A stretch of 64,000 nt of DNA from Chloracidobacterium thermophilum B (GTDB lineage Bacteria > Acidobacteriota > Blastocatellia > Chloracidobacteriales > Chloracidobacteriaceae): assembly GCF_000226295.1 (NCBI RefSeq), contig NC_016025.1, positions 310,001 through 374,000 of the forward strand, given 5' to 3'. Position 1 is the first letter of the stretch; every line of letters begins with the position of its first letter. Shown piece after piece: positions 26,377 to 34,836 of the stretch. The notes beneath the pieces were generated by a model that did not search any database, was not told the DNA's origin, and saw only the letters and a list, made by a program, of their open reading frames with translations. Made by a program: the position numbers and the translations under genes.

Positions 26377-27310
26377 CATATTTCTGCATTTTGTGGGCAG
26401 CACGGATAGTTGGTAATCAGAAGCTCACTGATTTTCCCACGTTTTTCGCCATTGGAGTTGATGGCGCGGCCGGCCGAAACCCTGAAGACGTTATATCCCG
26501 GATAGATACGCTCAAAGAAGCTGTCGTCCGGGTTTTCATTCGTCGGGTCGGAATTGGAAAGCATCAGGCGGGCGTTTTTTTCCCGGTCCAGCCGGCGGAA
26601 AAATTGGGCCAGGCGGATTTGCTCAGCATCAGAAAAACCGCCGCCGGTGTAGGTGGTGAAACTGGCCGTCCGGCTGAGTGGACGATAGGGCGGATCAAAA
26701 TAGACAAACGTGCTTTCGTTGGCCTTGGGCCAGCACTCCGTGTAGAGTCAGCCTGCCGTATTTCCGCCTTTTGCAGGGCGCGTGAGGCAGCCAGCAGGTT
26801 TGCGGCATCACAGATAACGGCGGTTTTGTATTTCCCAAACGGTACGTTGAAGGCTCCTTTCGAGTTGAGACGAAAAAGACCATTGAAGCAGGTCTTGTTC
26901 AAAAACATGAGCTGTGCCGCCCGCTGAACCCAATGAGCAGCGCACGTTGCATGGTTGATGTCAAACCGGCTTTGGTTGAAAGCATCGCGTACGGCCAGAA
27001 ACATATCCCGGCGTTGTTCTTCCGGGGTTCGATCATATTCCTTTTGGTATCTTTCCAGAACCTCCAGCAATTCAGCCGGGCGCTGTTGCACCGCCTGATA
27101 CGTCAGAACCAAATCCCGGTTGATGTCTGAAAGCCAGGCGCTTTTGATGGGGTAACGCCGGGCGATGGCAAAAAACACCGCCCCGCCGCCCAGGAAAGGC
27201 TCGACATCATGCCTGATGCGACCGGCTCGCAGGTCACTTGGGTAGTAGTTTTGATCCAAGAGTTGGCTTTTTCCGCCTGCCCATTTCAGAAAGGGCCGCG
27301 CTTTCAGCAT
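26373..27310 (-). pseudogene. dam: D12-class DNA adenine methyltransferase, frameshifted before DPPY
   Basis: The N-terminal part is a clear N6-adenine methylase: FLKWAGGKSQLL (SAM-binding FxGxG region), VEPFLGGGAVFFAI, AWLSDINRDLVLTYQAV, FLNKTCFNGLFRLN and GAFNVPFGKY. After EIRQAD (near 26747) the frame becomes unrelated and stops at 26564. One frame over, the same strand reads YTECWPKANESTFVYFDPPY (DPPY at 26696-26685) and continues through LMLSNSD and GKISELLITNY to a stop at 26373. Restoring one base near 26745 gives about 312 residues, the normal family length. This is either a real single-base loss or a sequence error. The insertion-element end lies 42 bp upstream of its start. Confidence 0.75.
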
Positions 27311-27335
27311 GGCTTCGGTTACAAACGACGGGAAA

Positions 27336-27560
27336 CGACCAATCTATAACTGTTGACGTCCTCCCCGCCCTAAAGGGCGGGGATCCTACCACAACTACGC
27401 ACGGATCGCTCCACGCGCCGTCGTCTCGGCGGGTTCCTGCTTCCGACTGCCTATGCAGTTCGATCCACAGGCCATCCGGGCTGACACAGGCAGCCAGTCC
27501 ACCTGCATCCCGACCAAAGCGTTGGCCGTGTCCTGCCCTTCGTCCCGCAATAGTTGTATC
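27336..27560 (-). ncRNA. Predicted omega (reRNA) guide RNA of the TnpB element
   Basis: In IS605-type elements the guide RNA spans the 3' end of tnpB and the right-end hairpin and finishes with about 16-20 nt of flanking DNA. Here the hairpin is at 27363-27382, the element border is TCAAC on the minus strand, and the predicted guide just outside starts AGTTATAGATTGGTCG. The 5' limit is a guess. The call rests on family knowledge and position. Confidence 0.35.
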
Positions 27561-28684
27561 CCGCGAGAAAGGATGTTGATCGCACCAACAACGTCGGCGT
27601 TATTCTCATAGCCGCACGCCACGCATACGAACCGGGCTTGGGTCTGGCGGTTGTCCGCCGACACGTGGCCGCAGCCTGGGCAAGTGCGACTGGTGTTCTG
27701 CGGCGGCACGGCAATGAGATGGCCGCCTTTCCACGCCAGCTTGTAGTCCAGTTGGCGGCGGAACCCGTACCAGCCCTGGTCGAGAATGGATTTGTTCAGG
27801 CCGGACTTGGCCCGAACGTTTCTTCCCGGCGCATCTGCCGTGCCTGCCGCCGACTTGGACATATTACGCACCTGCAAGTCCTCGATACACACCATCGCGT
27901 GGTTTTTGCTGATCGCGGTCGAGGCCTTGTGCAGGAAATCGCGGCGGGCGTTGCCGATGCGGGAATGGATGCGCTGGACGCGGGCTTTCGCCTTCTTCCA
28001 GTTGTTGCTGAACTTGACCTTGCGGCTCATGGCTTGCTGCGCTTTGCGCAGGGCAACCTCATGCCGCTTGAAGCTGTTGAGGGGTGCGTAGAACGTGCCG
28101 TCCGAGAGCGTAGCGAACCGGGCAATACCCATGTCGATGCCGACCGCGCCACCCTGCGGGATGGCCTGCTCGACCTCTCGCTCGGTCTGAATGGAAACGA
28201 ACCACTTGCCGCCGCTCAGGCTGACGGTGACGTTGCGCAGATCGCCCAGCACTTTCCGGCTGTTGCGATAGCGCAGCCAACCGAGCTTGGGCAAAAAGAT
28301 ACGGCTATGGCCCTGATCGAGTTTGATTTGCTTGGGGTCGGGATAGCGGAAGCTGTCCGACCGCCCCTTCTTCTTGAAGCGCGGAAAGTCGGCGCGTTTG
28401 GCGAAGAAGTTGCCGTAGGCGCGCTCCAAGTCCTTGAGTTTCTGTTGCAGCGGGTGAATCGGTGCATCGGCCAGCCAAGCCGTCTCTGCGCTATTGCGCC
28501 ACTCAGTGAGCAGCTTGCACAGCCCGGCATAGCCGAGCTTCTTCTCGCCACGCTCGTAGCGCTCCTTCTGCAAGGCCAATGCCTTGTTGTAGATGAACCG
28601 GCAAGCGCCAGCGAAGCGGCGCATCTGCCGCTCCTGCTGGCCGTTTGGCATGAGTTCGAATCTGAAGGCCTGGAGGCGTTGCAT
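27395..28684 (-). CDS. tnpB: TnpB RNA-guided endonuclease (IS605 OrfB family)
   Basis: The 429-residue protein is full length. The N-terminal wedge/REC-like region begins MQRLQAFRFELMPNGQQ. The RuvC triad is complete: Asp184 in GIDMGIARF, Glu269 in VCIEDLQVRNM and Asp364 in NNADVVGAINIL. The zinc ribbon has Cys335/338 (CPGCGH) and Cys354/357 (CVACGY). TnpB cuts DNA at sites specified by an RNA from the element's right end, which favours retention of the element. All catalytic residues are present, so it may be active although its partner tnpA is destroyed. The last 25 residues or so are poorly conserved and run toward the right-end hairpin. Confidence 0.93.
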   Translation of the reverse strand: MQRLQAFRFELMPNGQQERQMRRFAGACRFIYNKALALQKERYERGEKKLGYAGLCKLLTEWRNSAETAWLADAPIHPLQQKLKDLERAYGNFFAKRADFPRFKKKGRSDSFRYPDPKQIKLDQGHSRIFLPKLGWLRYRNSRKVLGDLRNVTVSLSGGKWFVSIQTEREVEQAIPQGGAVGIDMGIARFATLSDGTFYAPLNSFKRHEVALRKAQQAMSRKVKFSNNWKKAKARVQRIHSRIGNARRDFLHKASTAISKNHAMVCIEDLQVRNMSKSAAGTADAPGRNVRAKSGLNKSILDQGWYGFRRQLDYKLAWKGGHLIAVPPQNTSRTCPGCGHVSADNRQTQARFVCVACGYENNADVVGAINILSRGIQLLRDEGQDTANALVGMQVDWLPVSARMACGSNCIGSRKQEPAETTARGAIRA

Positions 28685-28707
28685 AACCGCAATTATACTC
28701 TTGGTCT

Positions 28708-28836
28708 ATGGGTGATGACAACGACATTCGACATGGGCGGCACTGTGTTTTCAAGTTGCACGTTCACGTGGTCTTTTTGGTGAAATACCATCGTGCGCCA
28801 GTACATCGAGCAGCAACAGACACCGCACTGAGATAA
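28708..28836 (+). pseudogene. tnpA: 5' remnant of the IS200-type tnpA (HUH/Y1 transposase)
   Basis: A 42-codon frame starts MGDDNDIRHGRHCVFKLHVH, continues VVFLVKYHRA and stops at 28834-28836. KLHVHVVF is the HUH metal-binding strand of IS200/IS605 TnpA, which is normally about 140 residues with a catalytic Tyr near the C-terminus. Everything after the first 30 residues or so is missing, and the left-end hairpin begins 35 bp later, which indicates an internal deletion. It diverges from tnpB with 23 bp between the starts. Confidence 0.75.
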
Positions 28837-29660
28837 ACCCAAAGGACGGCTCCGCCGTCTGCGCTATCCTTCCCCGCCCTGAACGGCGGGGCTTGCCGCG
28901 CATCCCGGTCACGGATGGCCAGCACCAAGTCACGGAATTCCTCGGCTGACTGCCCGGTGAAGGATTCCAGATTGGCGCGGGCCTGCTGCCGGAGACGTTC
29001 ACGCTCGCGTCCGGCCGCCGACGTATATTGCGAGTACATCGCTGTTGCCAGAATGGCCAAGGATTCAGCCAGCAGTTGCCGCTCGCGGTCGCTCGAAGCC
29101 ACAAAATCCTGATCTTCTGTCAGGATGCCCTGGAAAAGCTCATACAGCGCATAAGGTACGCCGGGCGGCATCGGCTGGCCGAAAACGACGGTGTAGTGGT
29201 TGTTGAGGTACACCGCAATCGCCGAGCCGACATCTTCAACGGGCCAGCCCTGCTCGACCAGACCACGGCGGTACTCCCGCAAGGCTTCCTCATAAAAGCG
29301 GCGTACCTGAAGCGGATCGCCATCGGCTTCCTGGGCCAGAATCTCCGGGGCAAGCATATCCGCCACGGGACGGTAACTCGTGACACTGCGGCGCGGGCCG
29401 CGCTGTGGGGCATTGGGGAGCGTCGTCCCGCGGCGTGTCACCGGGCGGTCGGAAAAAATTGCCCCGGCCCGCTCCTCGTAGGTGTGCATCTTCTCCCGGG
29501 CCGGGCGTCCGTTGATGGTCGGCCGGCGGCCGACCCGCTCGTAGTCATACCAGTCAGGGTTGGCCGGAGGGCGGGAAGCCGGCCGGCTCTGCCCTAGCAC
29601 CCAGATAACGCCACCCAAAACCATCCACAACCCAAGAACAACACGGCATACATTCAGCAT
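28764..29660 (-). CDS. Secreted helical protein (possibly DUF6683-like), 3' end replaced by the IS element
   Basis: From the ATG at 29660 (GAGGTG upstream) the protein has a signal peptide (VVLGLWMVLGGVIWVLGQ), a Pro/Arg-rich segment, and a helical domain: VTSYRPVADMLAP, VGSAIAVYLNNHYTVVFGQ, YELFQGILTEDQDF and LLAESLAILATAMYSQY. The same pattern occurs in the protein at 39998-40762, so the two are distant paralogues. I suspect the DUF6683 family but cannot verify it. After AIRDRDARQ (about 28905) the frame enters the IS left end and tnpA remnant, so the last 45 or so residues are element-derived. The original C-terminus is lost. Confidence 0.6.
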   Translation of the reverse strand: MLNVCRVVLGLWMVLGGVIWVLGQSRPASRPPANPDWYDYERVGRRPTINGRPAREKMHTYEERAGAIFSDRPVTRRGTTLPNAPQRGPRRSVTSYRPVADMLAPEILAQEADGDPLQVRRFYEEALREYRRGLVEQGWPVEDVGSAIAVYLNNHYTVVFGQPMPPGVPYALYELFQGILTEDQDFVASSDRERQLLAESLAILATAMYSQYTSAAGRERERLRQQARANLESFTGQSAEEFRDLVLAIRDRDARQAPPFRAGKDSADGGAVLWVYLSAVSVAARCTGARWYFTKKTT

Positions 29661-29746
29661 AGGCACCTCACCACAGGAAAAGCACGATTCCGGGCACAGC
29701 CAAATGCCACATGGCTTTGGCATCCCGGACACCCACCGGCGGCGGC

Positions 29747-29781
29747 ACACCGTTGTCGCCGCCAGGCAGAGTGACAACCGC
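29747..29781 (+). repeat. 35-bp repeat, copy 1
   Basis: This segment, beginning ACACCGTTGTCGCCGCC and ending GTGACAACCGC, matches 30977-31011 at 33 of 35 positions in the same orientation, 1,230 bp apart. Each copy contains GTTGTC and GACAAC about 15 nt apart, so it can fold as a hairpin. Copy 1 lies upstream of the secreted-protein gene at 28764-29660. Confidence 0.7.
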
Positions 29782-30024
29782 CGAATACGACTTACTGATA
29801 ACGTTTATCCATAGTGTCTTGCGAAATGCCGATAACATGCTTTTTTTCTGCGCTTTTTTCACGCTGAATCTTGTTCTCAATGCTGAGAACATACTTCAAC
29901 TATTTTGATGGGCAATCCGATAACGTGCATGGAGAGGGAGAGTGGGGCTACCAAGGCCAGCCTACTGGAAGTGGGAGAGGAGTCCAACTCAGCCGGGGAA
30001 TACCGGAAAGGCGACTCAGGTCTG

Positions 30025-30045
30025 CAATTGTTCACTGAACAATTG
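30025..30045. promoter_or_regulatory. 21-bp perfect palindrome, operator-like
   Basis: CAATTGTTCA, one central base, and its exact complement TGAACAATTG. This symmetry is typical of a site for a dimeric repressor. It lies in the geneless stretch between the two 35-bp repeats, and no adjacent regulator gene is present. It could also be part of a lost mobile-element end. Confidence 0.4.
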
Positions 30046-30915
30046 GCATCATCGAATTGCGCGGGAAACCCCGGCGTTGAGGCCGGGGAGGGATGGCGCG
30101 GAGGCGCTGCCAGACGTCCTGGTCGAGTTCGGCGGTGGCGGTATCGGTCCAGTAGTCTCCGTGGCGGACGAGAGCGGGGATGGCGGCGAGCTGGGCGGCA
30201 ATGGTTTCCGCCCGGTGGGGTGTGCCCGGCGCGGGTGCGCATCATCTGTCCGAGAGTGATCAGTTCGAGGTGGGGGGCTCCGGGGGTGCCACGCCACATG
30301 GTGAGCGTCTGGAGCCATTGTACTGGATCATCTTCCCGGAGGGCTTCCCGGGAGTGGTTTTCTTCCTGCTGGAAGGCGCCGCCCTGTCCATGTACAGCCC
30401 GCCACCTCACCTGCCAGCCCCTTCCCTCGACCAAGCTGAAATCCACCCGGTTGTCTTCGAGCGGTTCAAAATCCAGAACGCCATCGCCTTCCGCCCCGAC
30501 GCCATCCTCCTCACAGGGGTGGTGACCGTTGACGATGGGCATTCTTACGGGGAAGCACATGACCAGGGACGATTCCTGCCATTGCACCCCGAACAGGGTA
30601 ACGTCCTGAAAAAGCTGGACCGCCCGGATTTCTACCAGGCCCTGGGCCGGTACCTGAACGACTGGAACAGGCCATCCTGAAGCGGTGGTTTCCAGACGGG
30701 ACATCCAGAACGTGTGCGGCGATGTGTCGGCACGTGTCACCCGCAGGACGAACTCACCCGCCTCGCAGCCCGGACGGTCACTTTATGTCGCGGACACCCG
30801 CCGACGTTGGCTTGATGACCCGGCCCAACTTCGCATAAAACCCGGCCACGAACCAGGCCCGCCCTGGTAAAGCCGACCCGGAAACCGGGAACCCTTCACA
30901 GTCTGACCTTTCAAC

Positions 30916-33900
30916 ATGGGGATTTACCACCCGACGAATCCCGGCGGGACGCCGCCCAAATCCAAATCGTCGCGGTACACCGTTGTCGCCGCCGGGCAAA
31001 GTGACAACCGCTGCCGTGAAGCGCACGACAACCCCTACCGGCTGCGGCCGGATGTCGTCTTCATCTCCGCCTCTGATACCGAGCTGACGGTACTGGAAGC
31101 CGCCCGGGCCCAACTGCCGGATGGCTTCCCACCGCTGCACATGCACCCCAGCTACGCCCTGCAAACACCGGCCGAAGTGGCGGCGTTTCTGTCCGACATC
31201 GCTCCCACCGCCCGCCTGGTGATTGTCCGCATCCTGGGCGGACGGGCATACTTTCGGGAAGGCTTGGAACAGTTGCGCGCCATGCACCACCGAACGGGCG
31301 TGGCACTGCTGGCGCTGCCGGGGGATGACCGGCCTGATGCTGACCTGGCCGACTACACGACGGTTGCGCCGGAGGTAGCCGCGAGATTCTTTGCCTACTG
31401 CGTCGCTGGCGGCAGCGCCAACTATGCCCAAGGGCTGCGGTACTTGTCCGATCAGGTGCTGGGCACCACCTTTGACGCCGCGCCGCCGGCCGCCATGCCG
31501 CTGTGTGGGTTGTACCACCCCGACGCGGCCGACCTGGAAGTGACCGCGACACTGGACATCGAAACCTTCGGCCGCCACCACTGGCGCGACCCAACCGCAC
31601 CGTTGGTGGGTGTACTGTTTTACCGGGCCTACTGGCAGAGCCGCGATCTGGCCGTTGTGGATGCGCTCATACGCGCGCTCGAAGCCACTTCCTGCCGGGT
31701 GCTGCCGGTCTTTTGCTACAGCCTGCGGGAGCTGGCGCCGGAAACACTGGCCGCTTACTTCGGGCAGCCTGGTCAGGCCCGGGTGGAAGTCATCGTGAGT
31801 CTGGTCAGCTACGCCCTGGCTGAAATCGGCCACGGGCCGCGCGGCCCACAAGCTGCCGGAGCCACCCTGGAAGCCCTGGTCAATCTGGGGATTCCTGTCA
31901 TCCAGGGCCTTACGGTACGCGAGACACTGGCCGCCTGGGAAGCCAACCCGGCCGGATTGTCGCCGCTCGATGCCGCCATGAAAGTCGTCATGGCGGAGTT
32001 CGACGGACGGATTATCTCGACCGTGGTCGGCGTTCAGGAGCCAACCCCTTCCGGTGCCGGCCGCCAGAAACCCATTCCGGGGCAGGTGGAGCGGCTGGCT
32101 GCCTTCGCCGCCCGGTGGGCGCGGCTGCGTCGCCTGCCCAACCACACGAAGCGGCTGGCGATTGTGCTGACGAACTTTGCCAACCGCAACGGACGGGTCG
32201 GCAGCGCCGTCGGGTTGGACACACCGGCTTCCGTCCTCAACCTTCTGCGGGCGCTGCGCGCACGGGGCTACCACGTCGGCGAACTGCCGCCGGACGGCGA
32301 CACCCTTATGGCGGAACTGCTGGCCCGGGGCGGATACGAAGCGCCCATGCTTTCCGCAGAACAGAAACCATCGGCAGCGCACTACCGCACAGTGGACTAC
32401 CAGGCGTGGTTTGCAACCCTGCCGGCGGTGTGCCAGGCGGAACTCCGGGCAACCTGGGGCGAGCCGCCGGGCCGCGTCATGGTGGAAGGCGATGTGGGCT
32501 ACATTGCCGGACGGCGCTACGGAAACGTTCTGGTGCTCATTCAGCCGCCGCGTGGGTACGGGGAAAACCCAAGGGCGATCTACCACAGCGGGGAACTCGT
32601 CCCGCCGCACCATTACCTGGCCGTCTATCACTGGCTGCGGTCCGTGTTTGGTGTGGATGCGATCATCCACTGCGGCAAGCACGGCACGGTGGAATGGCTG
32701 CCGGGCAAGTCGCTGGGGCTGTCCGACCGGTGCTACCCCCAACTCGTCCTGCCGGATACGCCGGTGCTGTATCCCTTTCTGATTGGCGATCCGGGTGAGG
32801 GGCTACAGGCCAAACGGCGGTGGCAGTCCGTTCTGGTCAGCCACCTGCCGCCGCCCATGACGCAGGCCGAAGCCGACCAGGAAGGTGAACTGGCTCCACT
32901 TCAGGGGCTTCTGGCGGAACTGGCACGTGCCGACCAACTCGACCCTGACAAACGAAGCCTCATTGTGGACGCCATCTGGGAAGCCGTCGTAGCGGCCAAC
33001 CTGCACCACGACCTGGGCTACACCGCCCGGCCGGACGAAGACGCCCTGCCGGCGTTTCTGAAAAAACTCGACGGCTATCTCTGTGACCTGGGGGAAATCC
33101 AGATTCGTCACGGACTGCACATTCTGGGGGAAGTCCCCGCTGGCGAACGGCTGGTGGACTTCCTCTGTGCGCTGGCACGGCAGGGAGGGACTTCCTGCCT
33201 GGGACTGCCGGCAGCGCTGGTGCGCGACCTCAACCTGCCGGCCGACCTCCTGACCCTTCCGGCCGAAACGCCGTGGTCCCCGGCGGCGACACCACCCTCC
33301 CTGGCGGTGCTCAGTGACACTCCCATCACCACGGTCGGAAGGCTGCGGCGGGCCATAGACGCCGCTGTACGGAACCTGGTCTGGCAGTTGGCTGAACGGA
33401 ACTTTGCGCCGATGGCCGTGACCGACCTGACCGGAGAGAAACCGGAGACGCAACGCACACTGACGTATCTTGTAGAAGACATCCTGCCCCGGATACGGCA
33501 GGCGCCGGAGGAAATCCGCAACCTGCTGGATGCCCTCGAAGGGAAGTCCATTCCACCGGGTCCCAGCGGCGCGCCAACCCGTGGCCGGGTGGACGTGCTG
33601 CCCACCGGGCGGAACTTTTATGCCGTGGACATCCGCGCCGTTCCTTCCCGTTTTGCCTGGCAGGTGGGACGACAACTGGGGGACGCACTGCTGACGACAT
33701 ACGTCCGGCAGCAGGGACGTTTTCCCGAAGTCATCGGCCTGACGCTGTGGGGAACGGCCAACATGCGTACCCAGGGCGATGACCTTGCCCAGGTGCTCTG
33801 GCTGCTTGGCGTCGAGCCGGTATGGAATGTGACCAACCAGCGCCTGGCCGGTCTCCGGCTGCTGCCGGTCGAGCAGTTGCAACGCCCGCGCATTGATGTC

Positions 33901-34836
33901 GTCGTCCGGGTTTCCGGCTTTTTCCGCGATGCCTTTCCCAACCTGCTGGCGTTGCTCGATGACGCTGTCAACCTGGCCGCCGAAGCGGATGAACCGGACG
34001 AATGGAACTACGTCCGCAAGCATGTCCGGGTGGAGGAACAGCAGCGGATTGCCGCCGGTACACCGCCCGAAGTGGCCCGCCAGCAGGCGCGTTTCCGGGT
34101 TTTTTCCAACCGGCCCGGTGTCTATGGCGTGGGGATTCTGGCCGCCATCGCCGAAGGCGCTTGGACGAGCCGCGAAGACCTGGCGCAGATTTACCTGCGC
34201 TGGAGTGGCTACGCCTACACGGCGGGCGAGTATGGCACACCGGCCGAAACCATCCTGGCGGCGCGACTGGCGGCCTGCGAAGTCGTGGCCCAGAATCAGG
34301 ACAACCGCGAGCATGACATTCTTGACAGCGATGACTACATGCAGTTTCACGGCGGCATGGCGGCCGCCGTCCACAACCTGCGCGGGGAACTGCCGCCGAC
34401 TTTGCTGGGCGACTCGTCTGATCCGGCGCGGCCGCAAGTGCGCTCACTTGACGAAGAACTGCGCCGGGTCCTGCGCGCACGGGTGACGAATCCAAAGTGG
34501 CTGCGGGCCATTCAGGAACATGGCTACAAGGGCGCCCTCGAAATGGCCGCCACCGTGGATTACCTGTTTGGGTACAGCGCGCTGACCGGTCTCGTCGCGG
34601 ACTGGATGTATGAGCGGGTTGCCGAGGCATACCTTTTTGATGAAGCGGCTGCCGCGTTTCTGCGCCGGAGCAATCCCTGGGCACAGCGGGACATCGCTGC
34701 GCGGCTTCTGGAAGCGGCCCGGCGGGGGCTGTGGGCGCAGCCGCCGCCAGCGGTACTACGTCGTCTGGCCGCCGTCCAGGCAACGGCTGAAGAAGCCATC
34801 CAGCAGGCGGAGGTGAACTGTGACCGGGAGACATAA
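30916..34836 (+). CDS. cobN: CobN, large subunit of aerobic cobaltochelatase
   Basis: The 1,306-residue protein belongs to the CobN/BchH family, whose aerobic form inserts cobalt into hydrogenobyrinate a,c-diamide with ATP and partner AAA subunits. Family segments include VFISASDTELTVLEAA near the N-terminus, VIVRILGGRAYFREG, AIIHCGKHGTVEWLPGKS, FYAVDIRAVPS, VIGLTLWGTANMRTQGDD and DSDDYMQFHGGMAAAV. The btuF-like, cobO and cobB neighbours argue for CobN rather than magnesium chelatase BchH. The ATG at 30916 is the only in-frame ATG before the conserved region but lacks a clear ribosome-binding site, and 42 non-conserved residues precede the fold. CobS/CobT partners are not in the window. Confidence 0.9.
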   Translation: MGIYHPTNPGGTPPKSKSSRYTVVAAGQSDNRCREAHDNPYRLRPDVVFISASDTELTVLEAARAQLPDGFPPLHMHPSYALQTPAEVAAFLSDIAPTARLVIVRILGGRAYFREGLEQLRAMHHRTGVALLALPGDDRPDADLADYTTVAPEVAARFFAYCVAGGSANYAQGLRYLSDQVLGTTFDAAPPAAMPLCGLYHPDAADLEVTATLDIETFGRHHWRDPTAPLVGVLFYRAYWQSRDLAVVDALIRALEATSCRVLPVFCYSLRELAPETLAAYFGQPGQARVEVIVSLVSYALAEIGHGPRGPQAAGATLEALVNLGIPVIQGLTVRETLAAWEANPAGLSPLDAAMKVVMAEFDGRIISTVVGVQEPTPSGAGRQKPIPGQVERLAAFAARWARLRRLPNHTKRLAIVLTNFANRNGRVGSAVGLDTPASVLNLLRALRARGYHVGELPPDGDTLMAELLARGGYEAPMLSAEQKPSAAHYRTVDYQAWFATLPAVCQAELRATWGEPPGRVMVEGDVGYIAGRRYGNVLVLIQPPRGYGENPRAIYHSGELVPPHHYLAVYHWLRSVFGVDAIIHCGKHGTVEWLPGKSLGLSDRCYPQLVLPDTPVLYPFLIGDPGEGLQAKRRWQSVLVSHLPPPMTQAEADQEGELAPLQGLLAELARADQLDPDKRSLIVDAIWEAVVAANLHHDLGYTARPDEDALPAFLKKLDGYLCDLGEIQIRHGLHILGEVPAGERLVDFLCALARQGGTSCLGLPAALVRDLNLPADLLTLPAETPWSPAATPPSLAVLSDTPITTVGRLRRAIDAAVRNLVWQLAERNFAPMAVTDLTGEKPETQRTLTYLVEDILPRIRQAPEEIRNLLDALEGKSIPPGPSGAPTRGRVDVLPTGRNFYAVDIRAVPSRFAWQVGRQLGDALLTTYVRQQGRFPEVIGLTLWGTANMRTQGDDLAQVLWLLGVEPVWNVTNQRLAGLRLLPVEQLQRPRIDVVVRVSGFFRDAFPNLLALLDDAVNLAAEADEPDEWNYVRKHVRVEEQQRIAAGTPPEVARQQARFRVFSNRPGVYGVGILAAIAEGAWTSREDLAQIYLRWSGYAYTAGEYGTPAETILAARLAACEVVAQNQDNREHDILDSDDYMQFHGGMAAAVHNLRGELPPTLLGDSSDPARPQVRSLDEELRRVLRARVTNPKWLRAIQEHGYKGALEMAATVDYLFGYSALTGLVADWMYERVAEAYLFDEAAAAFLRRSNPWAQRDIAARLLEAARRGLWAQPPPAVLRRLAAVQATAEEAIQQAEVNCDRET
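30977..31011 (+). repeat. 35-bp repeat, copy 2
   Basis: The second copy of the repeat at 29747-29781, differing at two positions. It lies inside the N-terminal 42 codons upstream of conserved CobN sequence, so either it is coding by accident or the true CobN start lies further downstream. Confidence 0.7.

Larger units (their letters stand above)
27352..28905 (-). mobile_element. IS200/IS605-type element with intact tnpB and a deleted tnpA
   Basis: The right end is set by TCAAC read on the minus strand (GTTGA at 27352-27356), next to the hairpin CCCCGCCC-TAAA-GGGCGGGG (27363-27382). The other end has a matching hairpin, CCCCGCC-CTGAAC-GGCGGGG, at 28872-28891; its exact outer border is uncertain. 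Inside are tnpB (minus) and a 42-codon tnpA start (plus), the usual divergent arrangement. With tnpA gutted, the element cannot move on its own. It sits between dam and a gene whose 3' end it has replaced. Confidence 0.8.
29661..30915. other. 1.25-kb region without an intact gene; degraded coding traces and repeats
   Basis: No intact gene is convincing. On the minus strand between about 30350 and 30100 two adjacent frames read like one protein (MWRGTPGAPHLELITLGQMM, then RAETIAAQLAAIPALVRHGD and YWTDTATAELDQDVW) with high third-position GC, as in a frameshifted gene. A plus-strand frame at 30180-30680 also has protein-like content (FRPDAILLTGVVTVDDGH), so the real strand is unclear. The region also holds a 35-bp repeat copy, a 21-bp palindrome and a GC hairpin (ACCCCGGC/GCCGGGG, about 30070-30090) that resembles an IS605-type end. 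Confidence 0.45.

Noticed and set aside
29797-29920. Three GATAAC motifs (29799, 29831, 29914) as a regulatory array
   Set aside because: Irregular spacing, flanks not conserved, and similar GATAAC motifs occur inside genes (21536, 23987), so chance is likely.
30776-31030. Possible cobalamin riboswitch upstream of cobN
   Set aside because: I looked for the B12-box (AGCCAGGAGACCTGCC-like) and the GGTG/GCCACTG core on both strands and found neither. Only a 35-bp dispersed repeat is present. A covariance-model scan would settle it.
30778-34437. Long minus-strand frames opposite cobN
   Set aside because: They are shadows of cobN; the translations are Arg/Gly/Gln-rich with no domain pattern.
30916-34836. 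Magnesium chelatase subunit BchH instead of CobN
   Set aside because: The families are related, but the adjoining btuF-like, cobO and cobB genes and the absence of any bacteriochlorophyll gene in the window favour CobN.
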